Of a stretch of DNA of 64,000 nucleotides, positions 27,641-37,592 are shown piece by piece (within the stretch, counting starts at the first letter, position 1; each line of letters opens with the position of its first letter). The position numbers and the translations under genes are program-made. The DNA is from Chitinophagaceae bacterium (GTDB taxonomy: Bacteria; Bacteroidota; Bacteroidia; Chitinophagales; Chitinophagaceae), in contig JAFKGQ010000018.1 in the NCBI GenBank assembly GCA_017307755.1, forward strand, positions 1-64,000, given 5' to 3'. The notes beneath the pieces were generated by a model. That model searched no databases, was not told the DNA's origin, and saw nothing but the letters and a program-made list of their open reading frames with translations.

Positions 27641-29449
27641 TCAAAGGTTATAACTTGCCTTAATGATGGCTTCATTGACGGCTTTAACCCTTTCCATTTC
27701 CATTTTTTCAACAACTCTGTCATAAGTGAGCACTCCATTTATCTCATGCTCCACGTCGGTTGTTTGCGTATAGATGGCCACGCTCAGCCCTCTGTACTTC
27801 ATCAATTGTTCCACCTCGTCAAGCAAAAATACATACCTGTCTGTTAGCCTTGTTCTGGTTGGTTCATAGTCATAGGCGTTGTTTGCTACAGGCCACATAT
27901 GATCTCGCACAAACAGACCCACACCGCCAAATTCGCCTAATGATGCCGCACGGTGCTGTTCCGGTATCGAAGCGCCAACCGGTCCTACGTAAATATGAGT
28001 ATCCACATAGTCCCCATTCCCAGGGTCACCATATGCTTTTTGGTAGGGTGGATTGTTATTAAAACCCGAATTGCCGTTGACTAGTCTTGATGGATCGTAT
28101 TGCTTGACCCAATCGGTGATATTCTTAACATCAAAAGCACCCCAATTTTCATTAAAAGGCACCCAGGTGATGATGGATGGCGCGTTATAATGATCATCAA
28201 TCACCGCTAGTAGCTCTTTCCTGTATTCAGTCCTTGTTTTGACGGTATCTTCATCCTGATACCATATCGCAGGCATATCCTGCCAAACTAACAATCCCAG
28301 TTTATCAGCCCAATAGTAAAATCGTTGGGGCTCCGTTTTCATATGCTTTCTGATAAGGTTGTATCCGGCGTTCTTGGTAAACTGCAGATCGAATTTTAAA
28401 GCTTCTTCCGTCGGGGCCGTCAGTACCCCGTCCGGCCAATAACCCTGGTCAAGCAGGCCAAGCTGCATGATAAACTTGCCATTGATCAAAGGCCTGGTAA
28501 CTCCATTGACCTTGCCCAATTTAATATCGCGCATCCCGAAATAGCTTTTTACTTCATCGGTGACAGCCCCATTAGCGTCTTCTAATCTGATCGTCAGATC
28601 ATATAAAAAGGGATCATCCGGCGACCAAAGCTTCGGTGTTTTAATGGGCAGGTAAAAGTAGGTGTTGCCTGATGATGATGCCTGCGAGATTACTTTGTTT
28701 CCATCAAAAGCAGCCGCAGTGACCTTTCCAGCCCCTGCTGAGGTTACCAGCAATCTGCACCGGCTATTTGCCAGATCAGGCAGTAAACGGATGCTCTCGA
28801 TGTGATTTTTATTCACAGGCTCCAGCCATACCGTTTGCCATATTCCGGAACAATAGGTATAGTCACCCCGGGGGCCGCTCTTTCCTGAGGGTACGCGGCC
28901 ATCGTTCAGATCTTGAGCTGCCACTACCAGTGTATTCTCCCCATTTACTAAGTGCTGGGTTATGTCGAAGCTAAAAGCGTCATAGCTCCCAGCATGGACG
29001 CCTGCTTTATGTCCGTTCACAAATAAAGTCGTGTGATAGGCTACGGCATCGAAGTGAATAATGACCTGTTTGTTCTTCCAGCTGGAAGGAATTACAAAAC
29101 TGCGGCGGTACCACATATTGATCTCCTGTGGACGCCGGATGCCGGATAACACCGATTCCGGGCAATAAGGAACACGTATTTGTTCGGCGCTGCTTTCAAA
29201 AGCAATCGGTTTGGCCGGATCGAGCGCGTCCGCAGCATTTTTTCCTCCGTGATAATCCCATTTGCCATTCAGACACATCCAGTCGCTGCGTTGTAACTGA
29301 GGTCTTGGATATTCGGGTAAAGGGACGGTGGCGGCCAGGGCCTGTTTTGTCCATGGGGTAGGAAGGACAATCTCCTGGGCCAGCAGGCAAGAACAATTGA
29401 TCGTGAGGAATAATAAGAATAGTACTGTGTTATGTTGACGCTTATTCAT
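27641..29449 (-). CDS. Glycoside hydrolase family 2 protein
   Basis: The 602-residue protein has a signal peptide (about 1-24), an N-terminal galactose-binding-like jelly roll (NGKWDY near the front), an Ig-like domain, and a TIM barrel. The acid/base is E434 in PFNENWG and the nucleophile is E506 in GEFGG. The family includes beta-galactosidases, beta-mannosidases and beta-glucuronidases; specificity cannot be read here. It is the last gene of the SusC/SusD locus and overlaps the preceding gene by 4 bp (ATGA), which supports translational coupling. Confidence 0.92.
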   Translation of the reverse strand: MNKRQHNTVLFLLFLTINCSCLLAQEIVLPTPWTKQALAATVPLPEYPRPQLQRSDWMCLNGKWDYHGGKNAADALDPAKPIAFESSAEQIRVPYCPESVLSGIRRPQEINMWYRRSFVIPSSWKNKQVIIHFDAVAYHTTLFVNGHKAGVHAGSYDAFSFDITQHLVNGENTLVVAAQDLNDGRVPSGKSGPRGDYTYCSGIWQTVWLEPVNKNHIESIRLLPDLANSRCRLLVTSAGAGKVTAAAFDGNKVISQASSSGNTYFYLPIKTPKLWSPDDPFLYDLTIRLEDANGAVTDEVKSYFGMRDIKLGKVNGVTRPLINGKFIMQLGLLDQGYWPDGVLTAPTEEALKFDLQFTKNAGYNLIRKHMKTEPQRFYYWADKLGLLVWQDMPAIWYQDEDTVKTRTEYRKELLAVIDDHYNAPSIITWVPFNENWGAFDVKNITDWVKQYDPSRLVNGNSGFNNNPPYQKAYGDPGNGDYVDTHIYVGPVGASIPEQHRAASLGEFGGVGLFVRDHMWPVANNAYDYEPTRTRLTDRYVFLLDEVEQLMKYRGLSVAIYTQTTDVEHEINGVLTYDRVVEKMEMERVKAVNEAIIKASYNL

Positions 29450-30867
29450 AATTTATTCAACTCGGGATAATATTTGAATATCAGCTGCCTCTCATCATCC
29501 TGTAACTCTCGCAGCAAAACGGGCTTGTCCTGCGGCCGCAATCCTTTCTGATTGATCCGATTGATCAGGCTCCAGTCCTTGATGGGTTTGTCCGGTCTCG
29601 CGCCTACGGGTTCGTGAGCAGGCAGGTTGTACCGGGTAAAGTCGATGACCTTCTCCGGCGTATTTTTATGCCAGTCGTGCAGCAGCGCCAGTCTGAACTC
29701 CTTGTTCATAAACCACCTTATCTCAAGATTGTTGTACGAGTCGCCGAGCCCGCATCCCCTTTCCACAAACCGGTAATTCCACTCATCGTTGTTCTTATAC
29801 TGTGCCCGCCAGATATTCCCGAACTCGCCAAAAGAAACAAACCGCGTATCCGGCCACCTTTTCAGGGTGTCAGTCACCCACATCCTGAGGGCACTGCAAA
29901 TGAAATCCATTCCAAACTCATACACCAACTGGGCTTCCCATATATTGGTGACCCATCCGAATTTATTCAGCTCAAAGCCCTTGTCAAAATGGATAGACTG
30001 GGTATGCATCACTTCCATATTCCCCAGCTCCAGCCCCCACCCTTTATAGGTTTCGATGGGCCCTACACCCCGCCGGCTGTTATATCCCGTGATCTCGTGC
30101 CCGTTGGATCCGCTTTGTCGCGCACAGATAAAATCCAGGGTCCAGCCATCCAGATTAACACAGTCTATAAGATCGCCTTTACCCTGGCCCGGCTTACAAA
30201 AATGTTCCGTGGATGGATAATAAGGATAGGAAGGCGAACCGTCTGCTCCGCCCCCATCGATGTTGTGCTGGCTCCAGATGACCGCCTGCGCCACATGAAT
30301 TTTCTCCTTCTCCGCGAGGTATTGTAAGCTACCGGCCGGCAGGAAGCCGCCAATGACGGATTGAGGCCGATAGCCATTACCGACAAACCCTGCAATGATG
30401 CGGATGGCTTCAGACAATTCTTTATTGATCCTTTCCACCGGCAGATACATGGCAGGGAAATAACCGGGGAACACGGTCACCTCGTCTCCATACTTCGCCT
30501 GACAGACAGCGGCATACTCTCTTATTTCGGCGAAGTTCTTTCGCTTGTCCTCCAGCGCATTCAAAGTAAAGCCCCAGGTAAGGCGGCCATTCGGATTGTT
30601 CTCTGCAAATGCATTCCGCATGGCACGCACGCCTTCCAATGTATGCCAGCCCGCTTCATCGCGCGGATGTAATTTCACGTCCCGCGACACCTCCCAGGGT
30701 GTGGTCCGGATCATAATACAAAAGGTAACAAATCGTCCCCCGATCAGGGACATCTGTGCAGGCGGGGGCGTCAGAAAAGCCACAGGCATTGCATTCAGCA
30801 CCCTATCGCCGGCTAATAATCCCGCGCCGGACAATGCGGTATTCTTTATAAAAGAACGTCGTCTCAT
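29446..30867 (-). CDS. DUF3863/DUF3864-like secreted glycan-locus protein (copy 2)
   Basis: The 473-residue protein has a Tat-like signal (MRRRSFIKNTALSGAGLLAG). The rest is a barrel-like domain with conserved stretches YPSTEHFCKP, DCVNLDGWT, GVGPIET and HFDKGFELNKFGWVTN, then GEFGNIWR and RWFMNKEFRLALL. These match what I recall of DUF3863 and DUF3864, predicted to be a glycoside-acting TIM barrel; the assignment is from memory. It is a close paralogue of the gene upstream, with which it overlaps by 4 bp. The conserved Glu, Asp and His residues above are the best catalytic candidates. Confidence 0.7.
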   Translation of the reverse strand: MRRRSFIKNTALSGAGLLAGDRVLNAMPVAFLTPPPAQMSLIGGRFVTFCIMIRTTPWEVSRDVKLHPRDEAGWHTLEGVRAMRNAFAENNPNGRLTWGFTLNALEDKRKNFAEIREYAAVCQAKYGDEVTVFPGYFPAMYLPVERINKELSEAIRIIAGFVGNGYRPQSVIGGFLPAGSLQYLAEKEKIHVAQAVIWSQHNIDGGGADGSPSYPYYPSTEHFCKPGQGKGDLIDCVNLDGWTLDFICARQSGSNGHEITGYNSRRGVGPIETYKGWGLELGNMEVMHTQSIHFDKGFELNKFGWVTNIWEAQLVYEFGMDFICSALRMWVTDTLKRWPDTRFVSFGEFGNIWRAQYKNNDEWNYRFVERGCGLGDSYNNLEIRWFMNKEFRLALLHDWHKNTPEKVIDFTRYNLPAHEPVGARPDKPIKDWSLINRINQKGLRPQDKPVLLRELQDDERQLIFKYYPELNKL

Positions 30868-32198
30868 AAATTGATCTTGTGTTTTTTGATGAGCGCCTGA
30901 CCTTCCACCGGCAGTTCGTTCACCGGCAGAGGCTTGTCCTGCGGCCGGACGCCCTTCTGATTGATCTCACCCATTAAGCTCCAGTTCCGGGTGCTGCCCG
31001 ATACCGGCTCTTTGGCTGGCAGGTCATAGCGGGTAAAATCGATGACCTTTTCATTCGACCCATCTACCCCACTTAAAACAGCCAACCGGAAATCCTTATT
31101 CATAAACCACCGGAGCCTCTTATCCTTGTCCGATCCGCCAATACCGGAGCCTACCTCATCAAACCTATAATTGAAGTTATTCTGCTTATAATGCCTGCGC
31201 CAGATCAATCCGAATTCTCCCTGCGTGATGCACCGAACACCGGGCCAGCGTTTTTTGATCGCCTGTAACCATAGCGTCATATCATTGGCGTCGTAGGGCA
31301 GGGTCAGCTCCCAGCAATTGGTGACCCAGGCAAAGCCGTTCAGCTGGTATCCTTTATCAAAGTGTATAGCGGTGGAATGCATCATCTCTTCCAGACCAAC
31401 TTTCAGCCCGTATTTCCCCAACGTCTCGATGGGGCCGACGCCCATCCGGCTATTAAAACCCTCCGCAAAACCAGCACGTCTTCCGGCCAGGAAATCCACT
31501 GTCCATCCGTCCAGGTTCACACAATCGATGAAGTCGTCCTTTCTCTGTGCCGGCTTGCAAAAATGTTCCGTTGACGGATAAAACGGATAGCACACCGAAC
31601 CATCGCCGTCCTGGTTGTCGATGGAATACTGACTCCATATATTCGCCTGGCAAACATGTATCCCCTCCTCTTTTGCCAGGTACTCCATATTTTTCGATGA
31701 CAGGAATCCGGCAAGGATGCTCACGGGACGATAATGGTTACCTACAATCTCCGACACCCTGGCCAAACCCTCATGCAGGTCTTTGTTGACCTGTTCCGTG
31801 GAATTATAAGCATTGGCAAAATAGGCCCCGGGGATAAAGGTAACCTCGTCGCCATATTGATAATGATAGCCCGCGACAAGCTTCCTGATCTGTGTGTAAT
31901 TGGCGGAAGTATCATACAAGGCCAGCCAGCTAAGGGCCCAGGTGATCCTCGCACCCGGAAGCCCATTAGCAATAGCTTTTCTGAAATTGATCACCCGTTG
32001 AGGCGTATGGTTATTACGTTCATCTTCCCCGACATTCCTGTCGCGCGATACTTCGATCTGGTTCACACGGATCACAGTATTCAGGGTTAAAAATCGATTT
32101 CCCATCAGCGGGAGTCCTTTACCAGCCCGCATCTGCGCGGAAAGATATCCCGCGAAAAAAAACAAGATAAAACAGCAAGTCAGAAAAGAAGTTTTCAT
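30864..32198 (-). CDS. DUF3863/DUF3864-like secreted glycan-locus protein (copy 1)
   Basis: The 444-residue protein has a Sec-type signal peptide (MKTSFLTCCFILFFFAGYLSAQ), unlike its Tat-like paralogue. It shares the stretches YPSTEHFCKP, DCVNLDGWTVDF, GVGPIET, HFDKGYQLNGFAWVTN, GEFGLIWRRHY, RWFMNKDFRLAVL and VIDFTRYDLPAKEP with the downstream copy. The pair therefore arose by duplication and moved to different export routes. It lies 2 bp after susD and is part of the same transcript. The function is probably hydrolysis or binding of the sugar taken up by this locus, but no enzyme activity can be named. Confidence 0.7.
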   Translation of the reverse strand: MKTSFLTCCFILFFFAGYLSAQMRAGKGLPLMGNRFLTLNTVIRVNQIEVSRDRNVGEDERNNHTPQRVINFRKAIANGLPGARITWALSWLALYDTSANYTQIRKLVAGYHYQYGDEVTFIPGAYFANAYNSTEQVNKDLHEGLARVSEIVGNHYRPVSILAGFLSSKNMEYLAKEEGIHVCQANIWSQYSIDNQDGDGSVCYPFYPSTEHFCKPAQRKDDFIDCVNLDGWTVDFLAGRRAGFAEGFNSRMGVGPIETLGKYGLKVGLEEMMHSTAIHFDKGYQLNGFAWVTNCWELTLPYDANDMTLWLQAIKKRWPGVRCITQGEFGLIWRRHYKQNNFNYRFDEVGSGIGGSDKDKRLRWFMNKDFRLAVLSGVDGSNEKVIDFTRYDLPAKEPVSGSTRNWSLMGEINQKGVRPQDKPLPVNELPVEGQALIKKHKINL

Positions 32199-32200
32199 AA

Positions 32201-33892
32201 TTACCAGCCCGGGTTTTGTTTAAGTTTATCAGGATTGAGAGCCACCTGCTTGGTGGGTATGGGCAGCAGGTAGTTCTTCTTGACATCGAATGTTCTCTGC
32301 GAACCCGGCTGCAGCAGTTTGTACCCGTTCTCCAGCTGGCTGGCAGGTGCATTGTAAAAATAGCTGTTATAGCTGGCCCCGTCCAGGGTAATGACCTGTT
32401 TTGCCCATTCCGTACCCGTGACCTTGATGCTCAATACAGACTTCGGTAGCACCGTTTCAGCCGTCGCCCATCTGCGGAGATCATCCCAACGGAACCCTTC
32501 GAAAGCAAGCTCGACAGACCTTTCCCGACGGATCTCATTTCTCATATCGAGTCCATTGCCGGCGACCAGGGCATTTGTCAGATGCGGCATATTTACCCGG
32601 TCTCTCAGCACATTGATCGAAAGATCCAGATCAGCGTCGGAAATAGAACCATTCCGCTCATACTGTGCCTCGGCATAGGTCAGCAACACTTCCGCATATC
32701 GCAGGATATTCCAGTCGAATGCGCCGCCACCGTCGCCGGGCGTAGGCATCTCGGAGATAAACTTGTACAGCATATACCCGGAATTTACGTTACGGTTGTT
32801 ATCCACGCCGGGCCATTGAGGCCTGTACGTATCGTATTGCGGCCTGATGACCTTGGTAGCTGGTATGATCAGGGATTGCGTCATCCGGGGATCACGGTTG
32901 CGGAACTCGCTCCGGCAGGAGTCATAACCTTTGAACAAAGGAGAATTGTCGATCGGCAATCCATCATTACAGAGATACATATCAGCCGCCGCCTTGGCAG
33001 GGTTCAGATTGCCCCAGGATACGCCGTACGCCCATCCATTTACATTGATATTGGTACGGTATTTTTTTGCTATGATAGATTCAGGATTGTCCTGGCTCGT
33101 CTGGTCGATGAACAGGTAGCGGTAGCTTGCATCACCCTTACCTTTATATAATGAATACGCCATGCTTGTGATGACGTTCTTCGACTCCGTAATGGCCATA
33201 TCCAGCAGGGCATCGCTGCTGCCTGAAGCATGAAACTTCCGCCATGTACCTTCGAACAGGCATATCCGGGCCTTGAAAGCTTGCGCCGCCTCCTTACAGA
33301 TGCGGCCTTTCTCCGCGCTGCTCTTTACAGGCAGGTTAGCGATGGCATTGTTCAGATCATTGAGGATGGAGTCCAGCACTATGTCACGGGAAACCCTCGC
33401 ACTATACACTGCTGTATCCGTTGGTTTCAGCACATTATTGATGATCGGGACACCACCGAACATTCTAAAAAGCCTGAAATAATTGTAGGCGCGATAGAAA
33501 TAACCTTCGCCCAGAAATGGCTTGATATCGTTCTTGATAGACGACCCCGTCCCTTCCTGTATCAGTTTGTTCGCATTCCGGATCGCACTATAGCTGCCGT
33601 CCCAGTTACCGTCCTGCTCCGGCGCCACATAGGTCCCCGAACTGATGGTATTGATCTCGGTACCAAACGCTATGTCCGACATATTGTCGTTGTTATTCGT
33701 ACCGTCATAATGGGGGTCATCCAGCGTATTTTGATAGAACCAGTTGGCCGCCAGCCGAAAATCATTCGTCGTCTGCCAGAAGGTGGGATCCGTGATCTCG
33801 GACTGCGGTTGAAGATCGAGATATTTTTTACAACCCGGAGCCACTATGGCCAGAGTTAATATAATGCTTGCTATTTTAATAATTTTCATCAC
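32201..33892 (-). CDS. susD: SusD/RagB-family outer-membrane glycan-binding lipoprotein
   Basis: The 563-residue protein has a lipobox VAPGC followed by KKYLDLQPQ, the common SusD opening. Helical TPR-like repeats and the characteristic ends (RRWATAETVLP, YLLPIPTKQVALNPDKLKQNPGW) are clear. It forms the lid of the SusCD nutrient importer at the cell surface. It starts 8 bp after susC and is followed by two DUF3863-like genes at 2-bp and overlapping distances, so all belong to one operon. Confidence 0.96.
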   Translation of the reverse strand: MMKIIKIASIILTLAIVAPGCKKYLDLQPQSEITDPTFWQTTNDFRLAANWFYQNTLDDPHYDGTNNNDNMSDIAFGTEINTISSGTYVAPEQDGNWDGSYSAIRNANKLIQEGTGSSIKNDIKPFLGEGYFYRAYNYFRLFRMFGGVPIINNVLKPTDTAVYSARVSRDIVLDSILNDLNNAIANLPVKSSAEKGRICKEAAQAFKARICLFEGTWRKFHASGSSDALLDMAITESKNVITSMAYSLYKGKGDASYRYLFIDQTSQDNPESIIAKKYRTNINVNGWAYGVSWGNLNPAKAAADMYLCNDGLPIDNSPLFKGYDSCRSEFRNRDPRMTQSLIIPATKVIRPQYDTYRPQWPGVDNNRNVNSGYMLYKFISEMPTPGDGGGAFDWNILRYAEVLLTYAEAQYERNGSISDADLDLSINVLRDRVNMPHLTNALVAGNGLDMRNEIRRERSVELAFEGFRWDDLRRWATAETVLPKSVLSIKVTGTEWAKQVITLDGASYNSYFYNAPASQLENGYKLLQPGSQRTFDVKKNYLLPIPTKQVALNPDKLKQNPGW

Positions 33893-33900
33893 TACCAGAT

Positions 33901-36900
33901 TTAGAAGTTAACATTCACACCAAAAGAGAAAGTACGATACATGGGATAGTTGTTCTCGTAAAAGTTGGTGTTAGTGGCATCGTCCGTGATCTTCGGCACA
34001 CTCGTCTCTTCGGGATCATACATCCCGTTCCAGGTGCCTTTCGCAAATTCAAACAGGTCCTGTCCGCTGAGATAGACCCTGACGCCACGGAGCTTCAGGT
34101 TGCTGATCCGGAGGTCGTTGAAGGTATATCCGACAGTGATGTTCTTCATCCGGAGGTAGCGCGTATTTTCCAGCCACAAGGAAGAGAACTGATAGTTATT
34201 GCTCTTGACCGTTCCGTTATTGGACAAACGGGGGTATTGAGCACCGGTATTCCCGGCTGTATACGTCTTGCCGTAGAAATAATCCAGCGGCTGGAACCAG
34301 AAATGAGAGAACGGTACACCGAAGTTCCCATTGCCTCTCCAGACATATTTGTTCCCTGTGCCTTGCAGTATAAAGCCGAAGTCAAAACACTTCCACTTCA
34401 ATCCGCCTGTCATGCTATAAGTGAATTTTGGGATCTGCGAACCTAAGTATACAGCATCGCCGCTGAAGCCTTTCGATTTATCACCATAGGTAGTGATCTG
34501 CCCGTCGCCGTCGATGTCCTGGTACGCCACATCACCAATGCCCAGACCGCCATAGCCATTGGGCTGTGCGGAAGGTACGATGCCTTTGCCGCTGTACTTG
34601 GAAGCATAGGCGGTCAGGTCAGCCTGGTTCCTGATGACAGATCCCTTGAACCCAAAATAGGAATTCAATGGGAATCCCTGCCTGGCCTGTGTCAGACCAA
34701 GATTATAGTTGTCCTGTCCTTTTAGATCGGTGACGATATTGCTGTTGTAGTTCAGGATAACGCCCACATTATAACGCACATCGCCGATCTTATCATTCCA
34801 TGATCCATTGAACTCCCATCCCTTGACCTTCAGCGTTCCGGCATTCGACGTAGGAGCAGCCGCTCCCAGCGTGGTGGGATAGGTAATGCTGACCAGCATG
34901 TTATTATTGGTCTTCCTGTATACATCGAAAGAAAGCGCTAACCTGGAATGTAACAGGGAGAGATCGATACCGAGGTTCTTTGTTTCGATGGTTTCCCAGG
35001 TACGTTCGGGAGAGGCAATCCCGTTCAGCGAAGCCATTCTCGCCGCGGATGATCCGTCGATGGGGTACTGACCACCGATGTTGATCAGCTGGATATAGTC
35101 GAAAAGCCCCAGCGTGGGAATATCCTGGTTACCCGTCTTGCCCCAGGATGCCCTGACCTTTGCCAGATTTACCAGGTTGTCACTGACAAGATTTTTAAAG
35201 AAAGGCTCCTCAGAGAGCTTCCACGCCGCGGAGATGCTGGGATAAGCCTCGCTCCAACGTTTCTCCGGAGAGAACTTCGAGCTGCCATCCTTACGCAGGG
35301 TACCCTCGATATAGTACTTGCCGGCAAAAGAGTAGCTGGCGCGACCAAAATATGAAAGCAGCGCCCAGGGGTCGTTATTCCAAGCATTGGGATCATTAGG
35401 ATCATCGGCCCGCAGGTTCCTGGGGTCGGACAACGGCGGCGAGAAGATCACATTGCTGAAGAAGTCGGCTCCCTGGATGTATTTTGCATTCCGGGTGAAT
35501 TTCTCTCTCGAAGCGCCGACCATTGCCTTGATCTCATGCTCACCGAATGTCTTGCTATAGTTGATATAGGTGCTGAAATTCTTGTAGACGTTGTTATAGC
35601 TTTTGAATTTCGCCTTGTTCGGATTGTTACGGATGAGCGAATTGGGTGTGTTATCCCAGTTATGTTCGATATTGGTGGCGAAGTACGAGTCGTCATCGTA
35701 TTTCTCCAGGTTAATACCCACCTGCCCTGTCCAGATCAGACCCTTGATGGGCTCAAAGTCCAGCTTTACGTTATTGCTCCACCTGGATTGCGTAATGGTC
35801 TCGTTGCCCCCCATCTTCAGTTCCTGGACGGGATTCTCGTATCCCTGGTAACCATAGTAGTTGCCCGCGGGGTTCTTCTCGGGCAGATAGGAGAACATCT
35901 TCAGGCCATTGCTGATGGCATCGCTCAATTGGGAAGGCTGCTTGATATTTAAATAGTCATACGCCGTGTTCAATTCCAGCCGCAGGTTTTTCGTGATGTT
36001 ACTCTGCAGCGCGATCCGGAGGTTGTCCCGTACGGAACCGTTGGTTCCTTCCGAGATATTCCCATTATCCCTAGTGTCGCCGAAGGAGATCAGGTAGGAA
36101 GAGTTCTCGCCACCGCCGGAAATGCTCAGGTTATGGGTCGGGCGCAGGGCTGTCTGGAAGAGCCTGCCGTACCAGTCCCTGGATTGGTAGAACATGGGAT
36201 AGGATTCCAAGCTCCGGTTCTCGCCAGGCCCTACACCGGGATCATTAGCCGCGATCTTCATCAGCGTGGAGTCCGAGAAGGTCTGTGGTTCGCCGTCATT
36301 TTTATTGGCCTCGTTGAACATCCTGACGAAATGATCCGTTGTAGCAGCCTTCTTACGCAACCCCATTTTCTTCACGGCCAGGTTGAAGCCATAGGTGATA
36401 TTCGGCTTACTGTTACGCTTGCCCCTTTTGGTGGTTACAAGAATGACGCCGTCGGCAGCACGCGCACCATATATCGCAGCAGTAGCATCTTTCAGCACGG
36501 TGATATCCTGGATGTCCTGCGGGTTGATGAGATTCAGATCACTGGGAATACCGTCGATCAGCACCAACGGAACGTTCCCGTTGATGGAAGACGATCCCCG
36601 GATGGAAAGCGCAAAACCCTGCTGTCCCGGCTGACCGCTTTGACGGGTGATCCCCATACCAGGGACCATACCCTGTAAGGCATCCAGTGTCCCAGTGACA
36701 GGGCGCGACTCCAACTTGTCCCCTCCGATCCGTGCGACGGCTCCTGTAAGGTCCGCCTCTTTTAGCCGGGTGCCATAGCCTACGACTACCACTTGGTTCA
36801 GACCGCTGGAGGCCTCCCTCAGAACGATATGAACAGACTCAGCGCCCGACACATGCACTTCCTGGGGTTGATAGCCGATGCTGCTGATCTCCAGGACCGC

Positions 36901-37416
36901 ATTGTCCTGTACGTCGATCTCAAAATGACCCTGCGCGTCTGTTTGCGTGGCGCGTTTGAGCCCTTTTACAGTAATGGTGACACCCTGCAGCGGACGGCCC
37001 GTACTGTCTGTGACATCTCCTTTCACATGGATGGCCCTCATCATTTCATTTGCCGAAGTAACAGCGATCACCTTATTATTTATGATCTTATAGATTAAGC
37101 CATTGCGGCGGATGATCTTATCCAGTATCTCGGAAAGCAGAGTGTTCTTCTCATGAAGATCGATACGGATATTCTCGCTTATCGTGTTCGAGTTATACAG
37201 AAACCTGTATGAAGATTTTTTTTCAATGATCTCAAAAGCCTTTTTGAGCTTTACGTTGGTGAGATCCAGGCTAAGCTTTACATCGTCCTGGGAATATGCT
37301 TTAGCCGATACCTGAAGGCAACCAGCCAATAATAAAACTATGGTTAGTTTCATAACAAGAAGCATTTTTTGGGGCATAATACGGCTAGCGTAAAGTGGAA
37401 ATAGTTTTTTTTCCAT
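33901..37416 (-). CDS. susC: SusC/RagA-family TonB-linked outer-membrane transporter
   Basis: The 1171-residue protein has a signal peptide, then an STN (secretin/TonB short N-terminal) domain at about 50-115, a carboxypeptidase-like domain (about 130-215), a plug with VVVVGYGT and LVLIDGIPSD, and a 22-strand-type beta barrel ending in an aromatic-rich terminus (FSFGVNVNF). The STN domain marks it as a transporter that signals to a FecR anti-sigma factor, encoded directly upstream. With SusD it imports oligosaccharides using TonB energy. The 176-bp gap before it contains no clear promoter box. Confidence 0.97.
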   Translation of the reverse strand: MEKKLFPLYASRIMPQKMLLVMKLTIVLLLAGCLQVSAKAYSQDDVKLSLDLTNVKLKKAFEIIEKKSSYRFLYNSNTISENIRIDLHEKNTLLSEILDKIIRRNGLIYKIINNKVIAVTSANEMMRAIHVKGDVTDSTGRPLQGVTITVKGLKRATQTDAQGHFEIDVQDNAVLEISSIGYQPQEVHVSGAESVHIVLREASSGLNQVVVVGYGTRLKEADLTGAVARIGGDKLESRPVTGTLDALQGMVPGMGITRQSGQPGQQGFALSIRGSSSINGNVPLVLIDGIPSDLNLINPQDIQDITVLKDATAAIYGARAADGVILVTTKRGKRNSKPNITYGFNLAVKKMGLRKKAATTDHFVRMFNEANKNDGEPQTFSDSTLMKIAANDPGVGPGENRSLESYPMFYQSRDWYGRLFQTALRPTHNLSISGGGENSSYLISFGDTRDNGNISEGTNGSVRDNLRIALQSNITKNLRLELNTAYDYLNIKQPSQLSDAISNGLKMFSYLPEKNPAGNYYGYQGYENPVQELKMGGNETITQSRWSNNVKLDFEPIKGLIWTGQVGINLEKYDDDSYFATNIEHNWDNTPNSLIRNNPNKAKFKSYNNVYKNFSTYINYSKTFGEHEIKAMVGASREKFTRNAKYIQGADFFSNVIFSPPLSDPRNLRADDPNDPNAWNNDPWALLSYFGRASYSFAGKYYIEGTLRKDGSSKFSPEKRWSEAYPSISAAWKLSEEPFFKNLVSDNLVNLAKVRASWGKTGNQDIPTLGLFDYIQLINIGGQYPIDGSSAARMASLNGIASPERTWETIETKNLGIDLSLLHSRLALSFDVYRKTNNNMLVSITYPTTLGAAAPTSNAGTLKVKGWEFNGSWNDKIGDVRYNVGVILNYNSNIVTDLKGQDNYNLGLTQARQGFPLNSYFGFKGSVIRNQADLTAYASKYSGKGIVPSAQPNGYGGLGIGDVAYQDIDGDGQITTYGDKSKGFSGDAVYLGSQIPKFTYSMTGGLKWKCFDFGFILQGTGNKYVWRGNGNFGVPFSHFWFQPLDYFYGKTYTAGNTGAQYPRLSNNGTVKSNNYQFSSLWLENTRYLRMKNITVGYTFNDLRISNLKLRGVRVYLSGQDLFEFAKGTWNGMYDPEETSVPKITDDATNTNFYENNYPMYRTFSFGVNVNF

Positions 37417-37592
37417 ACATTTACATGAAGTTTAATTGTTATAAAAAGCCCTTCCCTCCCTATCAACCGAGTGAAGGTTTTTACAATTGAATGGTGGCGG
37501 GGAATGTGCAGCATTTCCCGTCTTTTTCCTTAAAATTTTGGGGTGATTTTAATTGCGTTATGTCATTAGTTTTGGTTTTGGCGTGATCAGGA

